34,838 nt of DNA from Niabella sp. (lineage in GTDB: Bacteria > Bacteroidota > Bacteroidia > Chitinophagales > Chitinophagaceae): contig JAPUDO010000123.1 in assembly GCA_027493055.1 (NCBI GenBank), forward strand, positions 1 to 34,838, in the 5' to 3' direction. This document shows, piece after piece, positions 8,307 to 15,655 of this stretch (the first letter of the stretch is position 1; every line of letters begins with the position of its first letter). The notes below the pieces were generated by a model. That model worked only from the letters and a program-made list of their open reading frames with translations, was not told the origin of the DNA and made no database searches. Made by a program: the position numbers and the translations under genes.

Positions 8307-8470
8307 GACTTTGAGTTTTTGTAATTAAATTTACTCTATACCCGGGTCATGATTTTTTCAAACATACGAACTAAAAAGGTACCAAATAATTAATGGGTGA
8401 TGGAGACTCATAGTCGTTTATGCAATTCTCAGCGCCTTCGTTTACCTTTTTTAATTATCGCATCCGCCGT
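8307..8470 (-). ncRNA. Candidate bridge-RNA region of the IS110 element
   Basis: In IS110-group elements the guide (bridge) RNA is encoded in the non-coding end upstream of the transposase. This stretch is in the right place and of the right size. It contains short pairings such as GACT-ATG-AGTC on the minus strand (about 8406-8416). I could not derive a convincing full secondary structure or the donor and target loops by eye, so the call rests on position and family knowledge. Confidence 0.25.
8359..8386 (-). promoter_or_regulatory. Putative promoter of the IS110 transposase
   Basis: On the minus strand TTTG (8386-8383) is followed 16 bases later by TATGTTTG (8366-8359), an exact TAnnTTTG -7 box. 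The spacing is slightly shorter than the usual ~19. The box lies 52 bases upstream of the transposase ATG, inside the element's non-coding end. Confidence 0.45.
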
Positions 8471-8474
8471 GGAT

Positions 8475-8605
8475 TTAAAAATGACCGGCAAATAAGCCCG
8501 GAAGGCTGAAAGGATTATAAAAGTGAGACTAAGCTCGCTAAAAAAACTCCGTAAGGAGTGACATTAAAGTATAGAGTCCTCGAAATTAGATGCGTTTGCC
8601 CTGAG
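8475..8605 (+). repeat. Dispersed intergenic repeat, copy A
   Basis: This segment shares an ordered set of blocks with two copies near 32 kb. The blocks are a TTTATAATCCTTTCAGCC-like block (on the minus strand), the palindrome CTCCGTAAGGAGTGACAT (8547-8564), and AGATGCGTTTGCCCTG (8588-8603). The distance from the palindrome to the GATGCG block is 31 bases here and in copy C. It abuts the IS110 non-coding end and lies upstream of the rpn-like gene. No coding capacity is seen. Confidence 0.7.
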
Positions 8606-8660
8606 TTGGATGCAGGGATGCGTCATGGCTGGGCTGGCAAAAAATAATTAACTTTATTAA

Positions 8661-9350
8661 ATGGATAACACCACCACCTCACATGATAATTTTATCCGCA
8701 GTATTTTGTCCAATAAAAGCATTGCTATAGATTATTTTAAAAATTATTTACCTGCTGTCATCAGTGAACAGTTGAAGTTTTCCACGTTAACACAACTGGC
8801 GGATACTTACCTGTCAGAAGAGTTAAAGAAAACTATGTCTGATATTGTTTGCTCCTGCCAAAGAAAAAATACTGAGAAAACAATAAAAGTAAGCCTGCTG
8901 ATAGAGCACAAAAGTTATCCTGATACATACACACCCATACAGATAGGTGGATATATTTTTTCAGCATTGCAAAATCAGGCAGCTAACGAAGAGCCGTTGT
9001 CCGTTGTTATACCGGTATTGCTCTATCATGGCAAAGGAAAATGGCAGTATCGCACTTTAGCAGCGCTTTTGGAAGAAACAGATGCCGATTGGAAGTCGTA
9101 TATACCCAGCTTTGAGTATGTGTATAATAACCTGGGAGCGCTAAGTGATACGGAAGTAGAGAACCTGAATAACAGCTTTTTAGCGGCATCCTTCTTAGCG
9201 TTGAAGCACAGTGCAGAAAAGGAATGGCTGGAGAACAATGCTGTAAAATTGCTGATATTAGCATCCAGGGGATCAAAAGCCCTGCAAAAGGGTTTTATCA
9301 TTTATATGTATAGCCGGGTGAAACTGGAAGAAGAAAAAATTGTAAATTAG
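8661..9350 (+). CDS. Rpn-family PD-(D/E)XK nuclease, large N-terminal part
   Basis: 229 residues covering the nuclease domain of the Rpn family (recombination-promoting nuclease, often annotated as Transposase_31 or DUF4351-type putative transposase). Recognisable parts are the N-terminal HDNFIRSILSNKSIAIDYFK and LPAVISEQLKFSTL. The active-site set appears as Asp61 (MSDIVCSC) and Glu82-x-Lys84 (LLIEHKSYPD), and a conserved VVIPVLLYHGKGKWQ strand follows. Family proteins are about 300 residues and continue into a Gly/Glu-rich C-terminal helix region. Here translation stops at TAG 9348-9350, yet the same frame continues open to 9572 and encodes exactly that missing region. The gene is therefore either a nonsense pseudogene or a naturally split nuclease/regulator pair. 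In E. coli, Rpn proteins are DNA nucleases reported to be countered by a short internal C-terminal product. Confidence 0.85.
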   Translation: MDNTTTSHDNFIRSILSNKSIAIDYFKNYLPAVISEQLKFSTLTQLADTYLSEELKKTMSDIVCSCQRKNTEKTIKVSLLIEHKSYPDTYTPIQIGGYIFSALQNQAANEEPLSVVIPVLLYHGKGKWQYRTLAALLEETDADWKSYIPSFEYVYNNLGALSDTEVENLNNSFLAASFLALKHSAEKEWLENNAVKLLILASRGSKALQKGFIIYMYSRVKLEEEKIVN

Positions 9351-9377
9351 TTACCAGACACAATAAGCAAAACAGTT

Positions 9378-9572
9378 ATGAACACATTAGATATTTATAT
9401 TGAAAAAGGACGAAAAAAAGGTGTGGAAGAAGGCATCGAAAAAGGCAAAGAGCTATTTGTCAAAAACCTTATTACTAAATTTGGTTTTATAGATGAGCAG
9501 GCTGCAAATGCCGCAGAAGTACCTATTGCCTTCGTTAAAAAAGTTCGCGCTTCTTTAAGGAAGAAGAAATAA
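9378..9572 (+). CDS. Rpn-family C-terminal segment as a separate frame
   Basis: 64 residues: MNTLDIYIEKGRKKGVEEG, then a charged helix (IEKGKELFVKNLITKFGF) and a C-terminal VPIAFVKKVRASLRKKK. This is the typical C-terminal end of Rpn proteins, with repeated E-x-G-x-x-K-G heptad-like units and a final short helical domain. It is in the same frame as the upstream rpn part: the 27 bases between the TAG and this ATG read LPDTISKTV without a break. The segment resembles the short Rpn product made from an internal start in E. coli that inhibits the full-length nuclease. Whether this ATG is used here is not shown; no strong ribosome-binding site is visible, as is usual in this phylum. Confidence 0.6.
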   Translation: MNTLDIYIEKGRKKGVEEGIEKGKELFVKNLITKFGFIDEQAANAAEVPIAFVKKVRASLRKKK

Positions 9573-9748
9573 AAACGTATCGCCCTTTGAGTCTTCTTGG
9601 TGAAATCCCCTTCTCCATTGGCAAGCGCATTCATTTGTTTTCTAATACTCCAAACAATATTTCACTACACGGCTATTAGCACATCGCCGCTTTATTTATT
9701 TGTTGTCCCTTTATTGATTTGGCAGCACAAATAAAAAAAGGCAACGAT

Positions 9749-9795
9749 GATTTGAACAAAAAGTATGTGCTGTGCGTAATTTAATAGGCTGATCT
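9749..9795 (+). pseudogene. Second relic of the aconitase 5' coding region
   Basis: These 47 bases align without gaps to 9955-10001 inside the intact aconitase gene, 38 of 47 identical by manual count, including an unbroken 17-base match beginning GATTTGAACAAAAAGTA and the block TTAATAGGC. Weaker similarity may extend on both sides. The fragment has no start codon in the matching position and no open frame. The rest of the 9573-9913 gap holds no supported gene apart from the promoter box at 9860. Confidence 0.65.
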
Positions 9796-9859
9796 CTTGC
9801 TTTTAGGGGCAGATCATGCATTGTTGTATTGAAGATATTCAATACCAAGTCACAATCCT

Positions 9860-9867
9860 TAACTTTG
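9860..9867 (+). promoter_or_regulatory. Putative -7 promoter box of the aconitase gene
   Basis: TAACTTTG is an exact TAnnTTTG match 46 bases upstream of the ATG at 9914. No good TTTG -33 element is seen at the normal distance. Confidence 0.45.
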
Positions 9868-9913
9868 TGGTCTCTCTCGATGTTAATTTTTTACTACAAA
9901 AAAATTAGAAGCT

Positions 9914-12184
9914 ATGGCATTTGATCTTGATCTGATTAAGAAAACCTATTCCGGATTTGAACAAAAAGTAAATGAGGCGCGTAAATTAATAGGCCGCCCT
10001 TTAACCTTTACCGAAAAAATATTATATGCCCACCTTACAAATCCTCCTACCAGGGCTTATGAACGTGGGGTTGACTATGTGGATTTTGCACCGGACCGCG
10101 TAGCCATGCAGGATGCCACGGCACAGATGGCTTTGTTACAATTTATGCAGGCCGGCCGCAATAAAGTAGCAGTTCCTTCAACAGTGCATTGTGACCACCT
10201 TATTATGGCTGAAACAGGTGCCGAAGAAGATTTAAAACATGCCAACCAGGAAAGTAAGGAAGTGTATGATTTCCTGGCATCGGTATCTGACAAATATGGG
10301 ATAGGGTTCTGGAAGCCGGGGGCCGGTATTATTCACCAGGTGGTGCTGGAGAACTATGCTTTTCCCGGCGGGATGATGATAGGCACGGACAGCCATACCG
10401 TAAATGCGGGTGGTTTAGGTATGGTGGCTATTGGTGTGGGCGGTGCAGATGCCTGTGATGTGATGGCAGGCTTGCCCTGGGAGCTTAAAATGCCCAAGCT
10501 GATTGGTGTTAAGCTTACCGGTAAGCTGAATGGGTGGACTGCTCCTAAAGATGTGATCTTAAAAGTTGCCGGTATCTTAACTGTAAAAGGAGGTACGGGT
10601 TGTATTGTAGAGTATTTTGGAGAGGGTGCTGTATCTATGAGCTGTACCGGTAAAGGCACTATCTGTAACATGGGCGCTGAAATTGGCGCTACCACGTCTA
10701 CTTTTGGGTACGATGATAGTATGAGCCGTTACCTGAGGGCCACCGGACGCGAAGCAATTGCAGCTTTGGCTGATGGCATTGCACAACACCTGACTGCCGA
10801 TCCTGAAGTATATGCAAACCCCGAACAGTATTTTGATCAGTTAATAGAAATAAATCTTGATGAGCTGGAGCCGCACCTGAACGGGCCTTTCACTCCCGAT
10901 CTGGCTACGCCTATTTCTAAAATGAAAGAAGCTGCTGCTGCTAATAAATGGCCTACAAAAGTAGAAGTAGGGTTGATTGGCAGCTGTACCAACTCTTCTT
11001 ATGAAGATATCAGCCGCGCAGTTTCACTGGCCAGGCAGGTAAGCGAAAAAGGATTAAAGACGAAAGCTGAATTTACTATTACTCCGGGCTCTGAGCAGGT
11101 GCGCTATACTATTGACCGGGATGGCTTCCTGGATACATTTGATAAAATTGGGGCTACGGTGTTTGCCAATGCCTGCGGCCCCTGCATAGGTATGTGGAAC
11201 AGGGTAGGGGCAGAAAAGAAAGAAAAGAATACGATTGTTCATTCTTTCAACAGGAACTTTGCCAAGCGTGCCGATGGTAATCCGAATACGTATGCATTTG
11301 TGGCGTCTCCGGAGCTGGTAACGGCATTGGCTATTGCAGGCGACCTTACTTTTAATCCTCTTACGGATACATTAATAAATGAAAAAGGCGAGACCGTAAA
11401 ATTAGACCCACCCTCAGGCGATGAGCTGCCGATAAGAGGCTTTGCTGTTGACGATCCGGGTTACCAGGCTCCTGCTGAAGATGGCAGCAGTGTACAGGTA
11501 ATTGTAGACCCTGCCAGCAAACGCCTGCAATTGTTAGAACCGTTCGCTCCCTGGGAAGGGACTGATCTTAAAGGGTTGAAGCTGCTGATCAAAGCAAAAG
11601 GTAAATGTACTACCGACCATATTTCAATGGCAGGCCCCTGGCTGAAGTTTCGCGGGCACCTCGACAATATCTCCAATAATATGCTCATTGGAGCGGTAAA
11701 TTTTTTCAATGATAAAACAGACAATATCAAAAACCAGCTAACAGGTGAATACGGTCCTGTACCGGCCACGCAGCGTGCTTATAAAGCAGCAGGTGTTGGA
11801 AGCATTGTGGTAGGTGATGAAAACTATGGAGAAGGCAGCAGCCGTGAACATGCAGCTATGGAACCCCGTCATTTGGGCGTGCGTGCGGTATTGGTAAAAT
11901 CTTTTGCCCGTATTCACGAAACTAACCTGAAAAAACAGGGTATGCTGGCGTTAACGTTCGCTGATAAGGATGATTATGAAAAGATCCAGGAAGATGATAC
12001 AGTAGATATCAACGGTCTTACTGAATTTGCTCCTGGCAAGCCTTTAACCGTGGTATTACATCATGCTGATGGCTCTTCAGAAGAGATCCTGGCCAATCAC
12101 ACTTACAATGATCAGCAAATTGACTGGTTTAAGGCGGGTGGTGCGCTGAATATTATCAGGAAGCAGTTCGCTTCCGGAAGTTAA
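9914..12184 (+). CDS. acn: Aconitate hydratase, mitochondrial type
   Basis: 756 residues, cytosolic TCA-cycle enzyme converting citrate to isocitrate through cis-aconitate. The 4Fe-4S ligands are Cys358 ([12 protein letters not shown]), Cys421 and Cys424 ([11 protein letters not shown]), at the same numbers as in mature mitochondrial aconitase. Other active-site segments include [16 protein letters not shown] (about 155-170), [15 protein letters not shown] at the start of the swivel domain, and the arginine/serine loop [18 protein letters not shown]. Length and motifs match the mitochondrial-type family rather than the longer AcnA/IRP family. The ATG at 9914 gives the expected N-terminus ([17 protein letters not shown]). 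Decayed copies of its 5' end occur at 3692 and 9749. The two aconitases in this region are distant paralogues, so they may differ in iron or oxidant sensitivity; that is inference. Confidence 0.96.
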   Translation: MAFDLDLIKKTYSGFEQKVNEARKLIGRPLTFTEKILYAHLTNPPTRAYERGVDYVDFAPDRVAMQDATAQMALLQFMQAGRNKVAVPSTVHCDHLIMAETGAEEDLKHANQESKEVYDFLASVSDKYGIGFWKPGAGIIHQVVLENYAFPGGMMIGTDSHTVNAGGLGMVAIGVGGADACDVMAGLPWELKMPKLIGVKLTGKLNGWTAPKDVILKVAGILTVKGGTGCIVEYFGEGAVSMSCTGKGTICNMGAEIGATTSTFGYDDSMSRYLRATGREAIAALADGIAQHLTADPEVYANPEQYFDQLIEINLDELEPHLNGPFTPDLATPISKMKEAAAANKWPTKVEVGLIGSCTNSSYEDISRAVSLARQVSEKGLKTKAEFTITPGSEQVRYTIDRDGFLDTFDKIGATVFANACGPCIGMWNRVGAEKKEKNTIVHSFNRNFAKRADGNPNTYAFVASPELVTALAIAGDLTFNPLTDTLINEKGETVKLDPPSGDELPIRGFAVDDPGYQAPAEDGSSVQVIVDPASKRLQLLEPFAPWEGTDLKGLKLLIKAKGKCTTDHISMAGPWLKFRGHLDNISNNMLIGAVNFFNDKTDNIKNQLTGEYGPVPATQRAYKAAGVGSIVVGDENYGEGSSREHAAMEPRHLGVRAVLVKSFARIHETNLKKQGMLALTFADKDDYEKIQEDDTVDINGLTEFAPGKPLTVVLHHADGSSEEILANHTYNDQQIDWFKAGGALNIIRKQFASGS

Positions 12185-12206
12185 AAAACAGCAAATAGGG
12201 TTTTAT

Positions 12207-12381
12207 AACTTCGTTTTTCGGGACTTATAGTTTTTGTTCTTTGGGACTGCAAGTCCCGAAGTTCTATATTGTAGCCTTTAGCTATTTTCAAATGTAGCCA
12301 AAGGCTACAACATAGTTCTGCGAAACAGCATGTTTCACAGAGCGTTGATTGACGTTCAGGATTTTTTAAAGTTCTGAACGT
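12207..12381. repeat. Cluster of four consecutive palindromes
   Basis: In the 253-bp gap after the aconitase gene four separate stem-loops follow one another. The first is GGGACT-GCA-AGTCCC (12243-12257), which can also pair as CGGGACTT (12219) with AAGTCCCG (12251). The second is TGTAGCC-AAA-GGCTACA (12293-12309), also TGTAGCCTTT (12270) with AAAGGCTACA (12300). The third is CTGCGAAACA-GCA-TGTTTCACAG (12318-12340, one mismatch). The fourth is ACGTTCAG (12352) with CTGAACGT (12374). The first two arms can switch partners. Such palindrome clusters look like mobile or REP-like intergenic modules and may also terminate or stabilise the aconitase mRNA. Confidence 0.8.
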
Positions 12382-12437
12382 TTGCTGTTGCGGTTGTACT
12401 GATTGCTGCGTCTTTATAGTAGTAATAAATCCGTATT

Positions 12438-12956
12438 ATGATCCGGAACTGTAATTTGCTTGTTTTATTGCTGCTGGTATTTATGCCAGTAATCTTATCC
12501 TGTAAAAAAGAAAATAACAGGCAGCAGGGATATCGTTTTACCACCGCATATAAAAATACGTTGCCTGTTGCGGTGGAGATTCAGTTTGGCTTTGTAAACA
12601 AAACAGAAGAAGGAATAGGAAGTCCTGTGTTTTCTTCGCCTGGTATATTAATTAGGGCCGGTAAAACATACGAAGTATCTGAATTTATATGTACAGAAAA
12701 TTGTCCTCCTGTGATGTATGCGAATATGATTATGGTCCCCAATACTTTTGTAAAAATGAGTATGGACGGAAAGGAAAAAAAGGATACCAATTGTGCGTAT
12801 TATTTTGCCCGGGAACAGGCCGGACGGGCAGCTTGTGAAAAAGATCAGGCAAATTTTTTTGATAACAATCAATGGATCATAACAAAAAACAAAGATAATA
12901 ACATAACCCGAAGGGAGTATGTAATCGATCAGGAGGATTTGGCTGAAGCGATGTGA
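12438..12956 (+). CDS. Lipoprotein of unknown function
   Basis: 172 residues. A type II signal peptide (MIRNCNLLVLLLLVFMPVIL) ends in the lipobox LSC with Cys22, followed by Lys-Lys. The mature part has four further cysteines (CTENCPP and later single Cys), which may form disulfides, and a beta-rich central region. I do not recognise a family. It ends in a charged segment YVIDQEDLAEAM. The following gene, 92 bases downstream on the same strand, also encodes a small Cys-containing lipoprotein, so the two may form a pair. No regulatory site is visible; the palindrome cluster lies directly upstream. Confidence 0.65.
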   Translation: MIRNCNLLVLLLLVFMPVILSCKKENNRQQGYRFTTAYKNTLPVAVEIQFGFVNKTEEGIGSPVFSSPGILIRAGKTYEVSEFICTENCPPVMYANMIMVPNTFVKMSMDGKEKKDTNCAYYFAREQAGRAACEKDQANFFDNNQWIITKNKDNNITRREYVIDQEDLAEAM

Positions 12957-13048
12957 TCTTTATAATAAATAACGCGGGTTCTGTGTGTTCTAATATCGCA
13001 TAAACATTAAATAATAATGAAATTGTTTAATTATAATAACAATAACAA

Positions 13049-13477
13049 ATGAAACAGTACCTGTTGGGCATTTTGGCAATTATTCTTTCTTTTTCCTGCT
13101 CCAAAAGGAGCGCTCTAAGAACTGAATGCGAATTACCCTGTGAAAAGAATCTGATGTGCACTTATGAGTTTCGCAGCATTGTTGTTGAAGTATCGGACCG
13201 CTCGGGAAATGATGTAGCACTGGATAGTGTTGCCGTTGTAAGAAAAATGGATAATAAAGCTATTGTAATTAATCAGCGGACAACCATACCCAGGGCAGGC
13301 AGGTATGTATTATTCTCTGATTCCAACATGAATGAGACTTCTAAATGTGGCGAAGATTTTGAGTTCAGAGGGTATAAAAATAAACAGCTGATAGCAAGCA
13401 GTACATTTAATATAGCCCATAACTGCTGTCATATTTACCTGGTTTCAGGAAATACAAAAATTGTTGTAGGGGATTAA
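13049..13477 (+). CDS. Small cysteine-rich lipoprotein of unknown function
   Basis: 142 residues. The signal peptide MKQYLLGILAIILSFS ends at Cys17 (FSC lipobox, then SKRSA). The mature chain carries clustered cysteines (TECELPCEKNLMC near the N-terminus, SKCGEDF in the middle, HNCCHIY near the C-terminus) and is otherwise beta-rich, which suggests a small disulfide-stabilised beta-sandwich in the periplasm or at the outer membrane. No recognised domain. It is preceded by an A/T-rich leader with many AATAAC units and followed by a convergent terminator at 13598, so it is probably the last gene of its transcript. Confidence 0.65.
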   Translation: MKQYLLGILAIILSFSCSKRSALRTECELPCEKNLMCTYEFRSIVVEVSDRSGNDVALDSVAVVRKMDNKAIVINQRTTIPRAGRYVLFSDSNMNETSKCGEDFEFRGYKNKQLIASSTFNIAHNCCHIYLVSGNTKIVVGD

Positions 13478-13597
13478 TTTCTGTTATATCCTGACAGGGT
13501 GCTTTTGCCGGTATACCAGATCCTGATTTACTGGTTGGAGGGTCAAACGGACCATAAAAGGGCTCAACAATAATTCCGATATCTTACCCGTTATAGA

Positions 13598-13629
13598 AAA
13601 CAGGCCCTAAAATTAATTAAGGCCTGTTT
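13598..13629. terminator. Bidirectional terminator between convergent genes
   Basis: AAACAGGCC (13598-13606) and GGCCTGTTT (13621-13629) form a perfect 9-bp stem with a 14-base A/T loop. It lies between the lipoprotein gene (plus strand) and the end of the SusD gene (minus strand), where a shared terminator is expected. The stem bases themselves supply T-runs on both strands. Confidence 0.7.
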
Positions 13630-13686
13630 GGTAACTGTTTCAGTATTTTAACCGGACTGCGGTATTGAAGCAACCTGATAATGTGT

Positions 13687-15636
13687 TTAATAAATCCAAC
13701 CCGGTGTTTTTTTCAAATTAGGATTGCGCTCTATTTCATCGCTTGGCACAGGAAAAATACTGTAATCATTAGTTGTTGACCATTTTACCGTACCGTTACC
13801 GTTACTTTGCGTTCCTATACAGGTATGAGCTGCAGGATTGTAGCCCATATAACGGGAATATTTGGTCTGGCGCAGCGTTCCCCAGCGCAGCTCTTCATAA
13901 AAATTGACACCCTCATTGATGAGCTCGCGGCGTGATTCGTTGCGAATCTTATCTATTGCATCTTCCTTATTTGTAAAAGTATAGGCCGGCATTTGTACTG
14001 ATGTACGTCCGCGTACCAAGTTGACTTTTTGGGCAGCCCCTGCCAGATCATCTGACTGTGCAAGTGCTTCAGCCCACATTAGAAGAACATAGGCATAACG
14101 TAATACAGGTTCATCAATTGGATTATCGTTAATGTATTCTGCGCCATATCCCTGCATTACAAATTTGCGGTGGCGATAAGCAAACTCAGCTTCTGCTGTT
14201 CCATCCTGGCGCAGGTCGTAGGGAGAAGAAATACCCATTGTTGTTTGCGCCGCAACAGACTGATTGGTAGCTCCTACTGGCCAGCGATATACATAAGGAA
14301 TGGGTGTGGTATTTCCCTGTGAAGCCATATTTGCATCAATACCGAGGTATTGATCCCCATAAGGAACAATAAGACTGGCATAGAAACGCGGGTCGCGGTT
14401 TGTCCACGCAGCTTTTAAGCGTGCTACATTACCCTCGGGCAAATACCTGTCTTTTGTGGCTAACGGGTTCAGCTTATTATTGATCAGGGTGTTCATTGCA
14501 GTGCTCACAATAGGCTGTCCATTGGCTTCCTTATCACGCAGGAAGTACACAAGGCGGCCTGCTTCAGCAGTTGACATGTACCCGGGGATAACATCATCCC
14601 AGTTAAAGGCCCTGCCATCTTTAAACTCATACAAATCTACTATAGCTGGAGAAGCTGCATATTGGGAAAAGCCCGTTGAGCCGGTCTTATCGCCAGCAGA
14701 CCTTGTGCCTGCCATCAATTGCATACGTGATCCATATCCGGGCTTTGAAATGTTTTGCACAGAGAAAATCATTTCAACACTGCTTTCATTGGCTTCGGTA
14801 AACAGCTGCGCATATCCTCCCTGGAAAAGATCATAACCACAGGCCTGTACTTTAGAAAAGTCTTCAGCGGCTTTTTGTAATAACGCTTTATCTACAGTAG
14901 TGCTTTGCACCAGGCCGCTGGTGTTGTTATAGTTGTACTTTAAGCCCTGCATCAGGTAAGCTCTGCCACGCAGTGCATATGCTGCACCTTTAGAAGCGCG
15001 TCCTTTTTCTTTATAACGATTCGGAAAGTTGGGCTCGTTGATGCAATCCGTCAAATCCTGAACAATCTGTGCCCAAACTTCAACTTCTGATGATTGTGTT
15101 TTTGTGGCATCCTGAACTGATGCAAGCGGTTCTGTATAAAGCGGAACGCCTGTCCCATATCTTCCGTAAAGCTCGTTCAGGCGCATATAATAATAGGCCC
15201 GGAGAAATTTACATTCAGCAAGCAGCCGGGTGCGCGTTTCATCATCTACGCCTCCTCCTCCAGGTTGGGAAAGGTTAAAGATACCATCGTTGGCACGATG
15301 TACTCCTTCAAACAGGGTTCTCCACATAGTAGAGAAGAGTTGATCTCCCGAACCGGCAGTTCCGCTGAGGTAAGGAATGGACCGGTATGCTTCCCCTGTC
15401 ATCCCCAAACACTCAAAAGGTATCACATTCAGCCCATAGCTTGCAGCTCCATAAACCCCCCAACCTCTCATAGCAGCATAAATGCCTGCAACGCCCTGGT
15501 TAGTGAGAGAAGAGTTAGTCCACATATTATTGGATGCTACCGAGTTATATGGTGATGTATCTAATATTTTTGTACAAGCCTGCAACGCTAAAAGCGCGAT
15601 AAGGCTCAAAGAACAGATTGTTTTTTTCATATCCAT
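13687..15636 (-). CDS. SusD/RagB-family surface nutrient-binding lipoprotein
   Basis: 649 residues. The lipoprotein signal MDMKKTICSLSLIALLALQA leads to Cys21. The start may be the ATG at 15636 or the second Met at 15630 (MKK). Family hallmarks are the N-terminal TSPYNSVASNNMWTN, the TPR-like helical core (LLAECKFLRAYYYMRLNELYG; YALRGRAYLMQG) and the C-terminal SusD domain (YAYVLLMWAEALAQ; VNLVRGRTS; IRNESRRELINEGVNFYEEL; FPVPSDEIERNPNL). SusD proteins sit on the cell surface and cap a SusC channel. The partner SusC gene ends 19 bases upstream in the same operon. No substrate can be read from the sequence, and no degradative enzyme is encoded beside it. Confidence 0.94.
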   Translation of the reverse strand: MDMKKTICSLSLIALLALQACTKILDTSPYNSVASNNMWTNSSLTNQGVAGIYAAMRGWGVYGAASYGLNVIPFECLGMTGEAYRSIPYLSGTAGSGDQLFSTMWRTLFEGVHRANDGIFNLSQPGGGGVDDETRTRLLAECKFLRAYYYMRLNELYGRYGTGVPLYTEPLASVQDATKTQSSEVEVWAQIVQDLTDCINEPNFPNRYKEKGRASKGAAYALRGRAYLMQGLKYNYNNTSGLVQSTTVDKALLQKAAEDFSKVQACGYDLFQGGYAQLFTEANESSVEMIFSVQNISKPGYGSRMQLMAGTRSAGDKTGSTGFSQYAASPAIVDLYEFKDGRAFNWDDVIPGYMSTAEAGRLVYFLRDKEANGQPIVSTAMNTLINNKLNPLATKDRYLPEGNVARLKAAWTNRDPRFYASLIVPYGDQYLGIDANMASQGNTTPIPYVYRWPVGATNQSVAAQTTMGISSPYDLRQDGTAEAEFAYRHRKFVMQGYGAEYINDNPIDEPVLRYAYVLLMWAEALAQSDDLAGAAQKVNLVRGRTSVQMPAYTFTNKEDAIDKIRNESRRELINEGVNFYEELRWGTLRQTKYSRYMGYNPAAHTCIGTQSNGNGTVKWSTTNDYSIFPVPSDEIERNPNLKKTPGWIY

Positions 15637-15655
15637 GTCTTTAGTAATAATTTAA

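Larger units (their letters stand above)
7284..8470 (-). mobile_element. IS110-family insertion sequence, minimal extent
   Basis: The element comprises the transposase gene plus an upstream non-coding end of about 160 bp (8307-8470). IS110 elements lack clear terminal repeats and target duplications, so the exact ends cannot be fixed from one copy. The right end may extend some tens of bases below 7284. The left limit is set where a dispersed intergenic repeat becomes recognisable near 8475. Confidence 0.6.
8661..9572 (+). pseudogene. Complete rpn locus interrupted by one in-frame TAG
   Basis: Read through the single TAG at 9348-9350, the frame gives about 303 residues, the usual Rpn length, with no other lesion. 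This supports a recent nonsense change in an otherwise intact gene, or a functional split. A sequencing error at one base is also possible. Confidence 0.6.

Noticed and set aside
9395-9634. 79-codon minus-strand frame opposite the rpn C-terminal part
   Set aside because: It is largely antisense to the Gly/Glu/Lys-rich rpn tail and matches no family I know; its first codons beyond the rpn end could be gene debris but cannot be supported.
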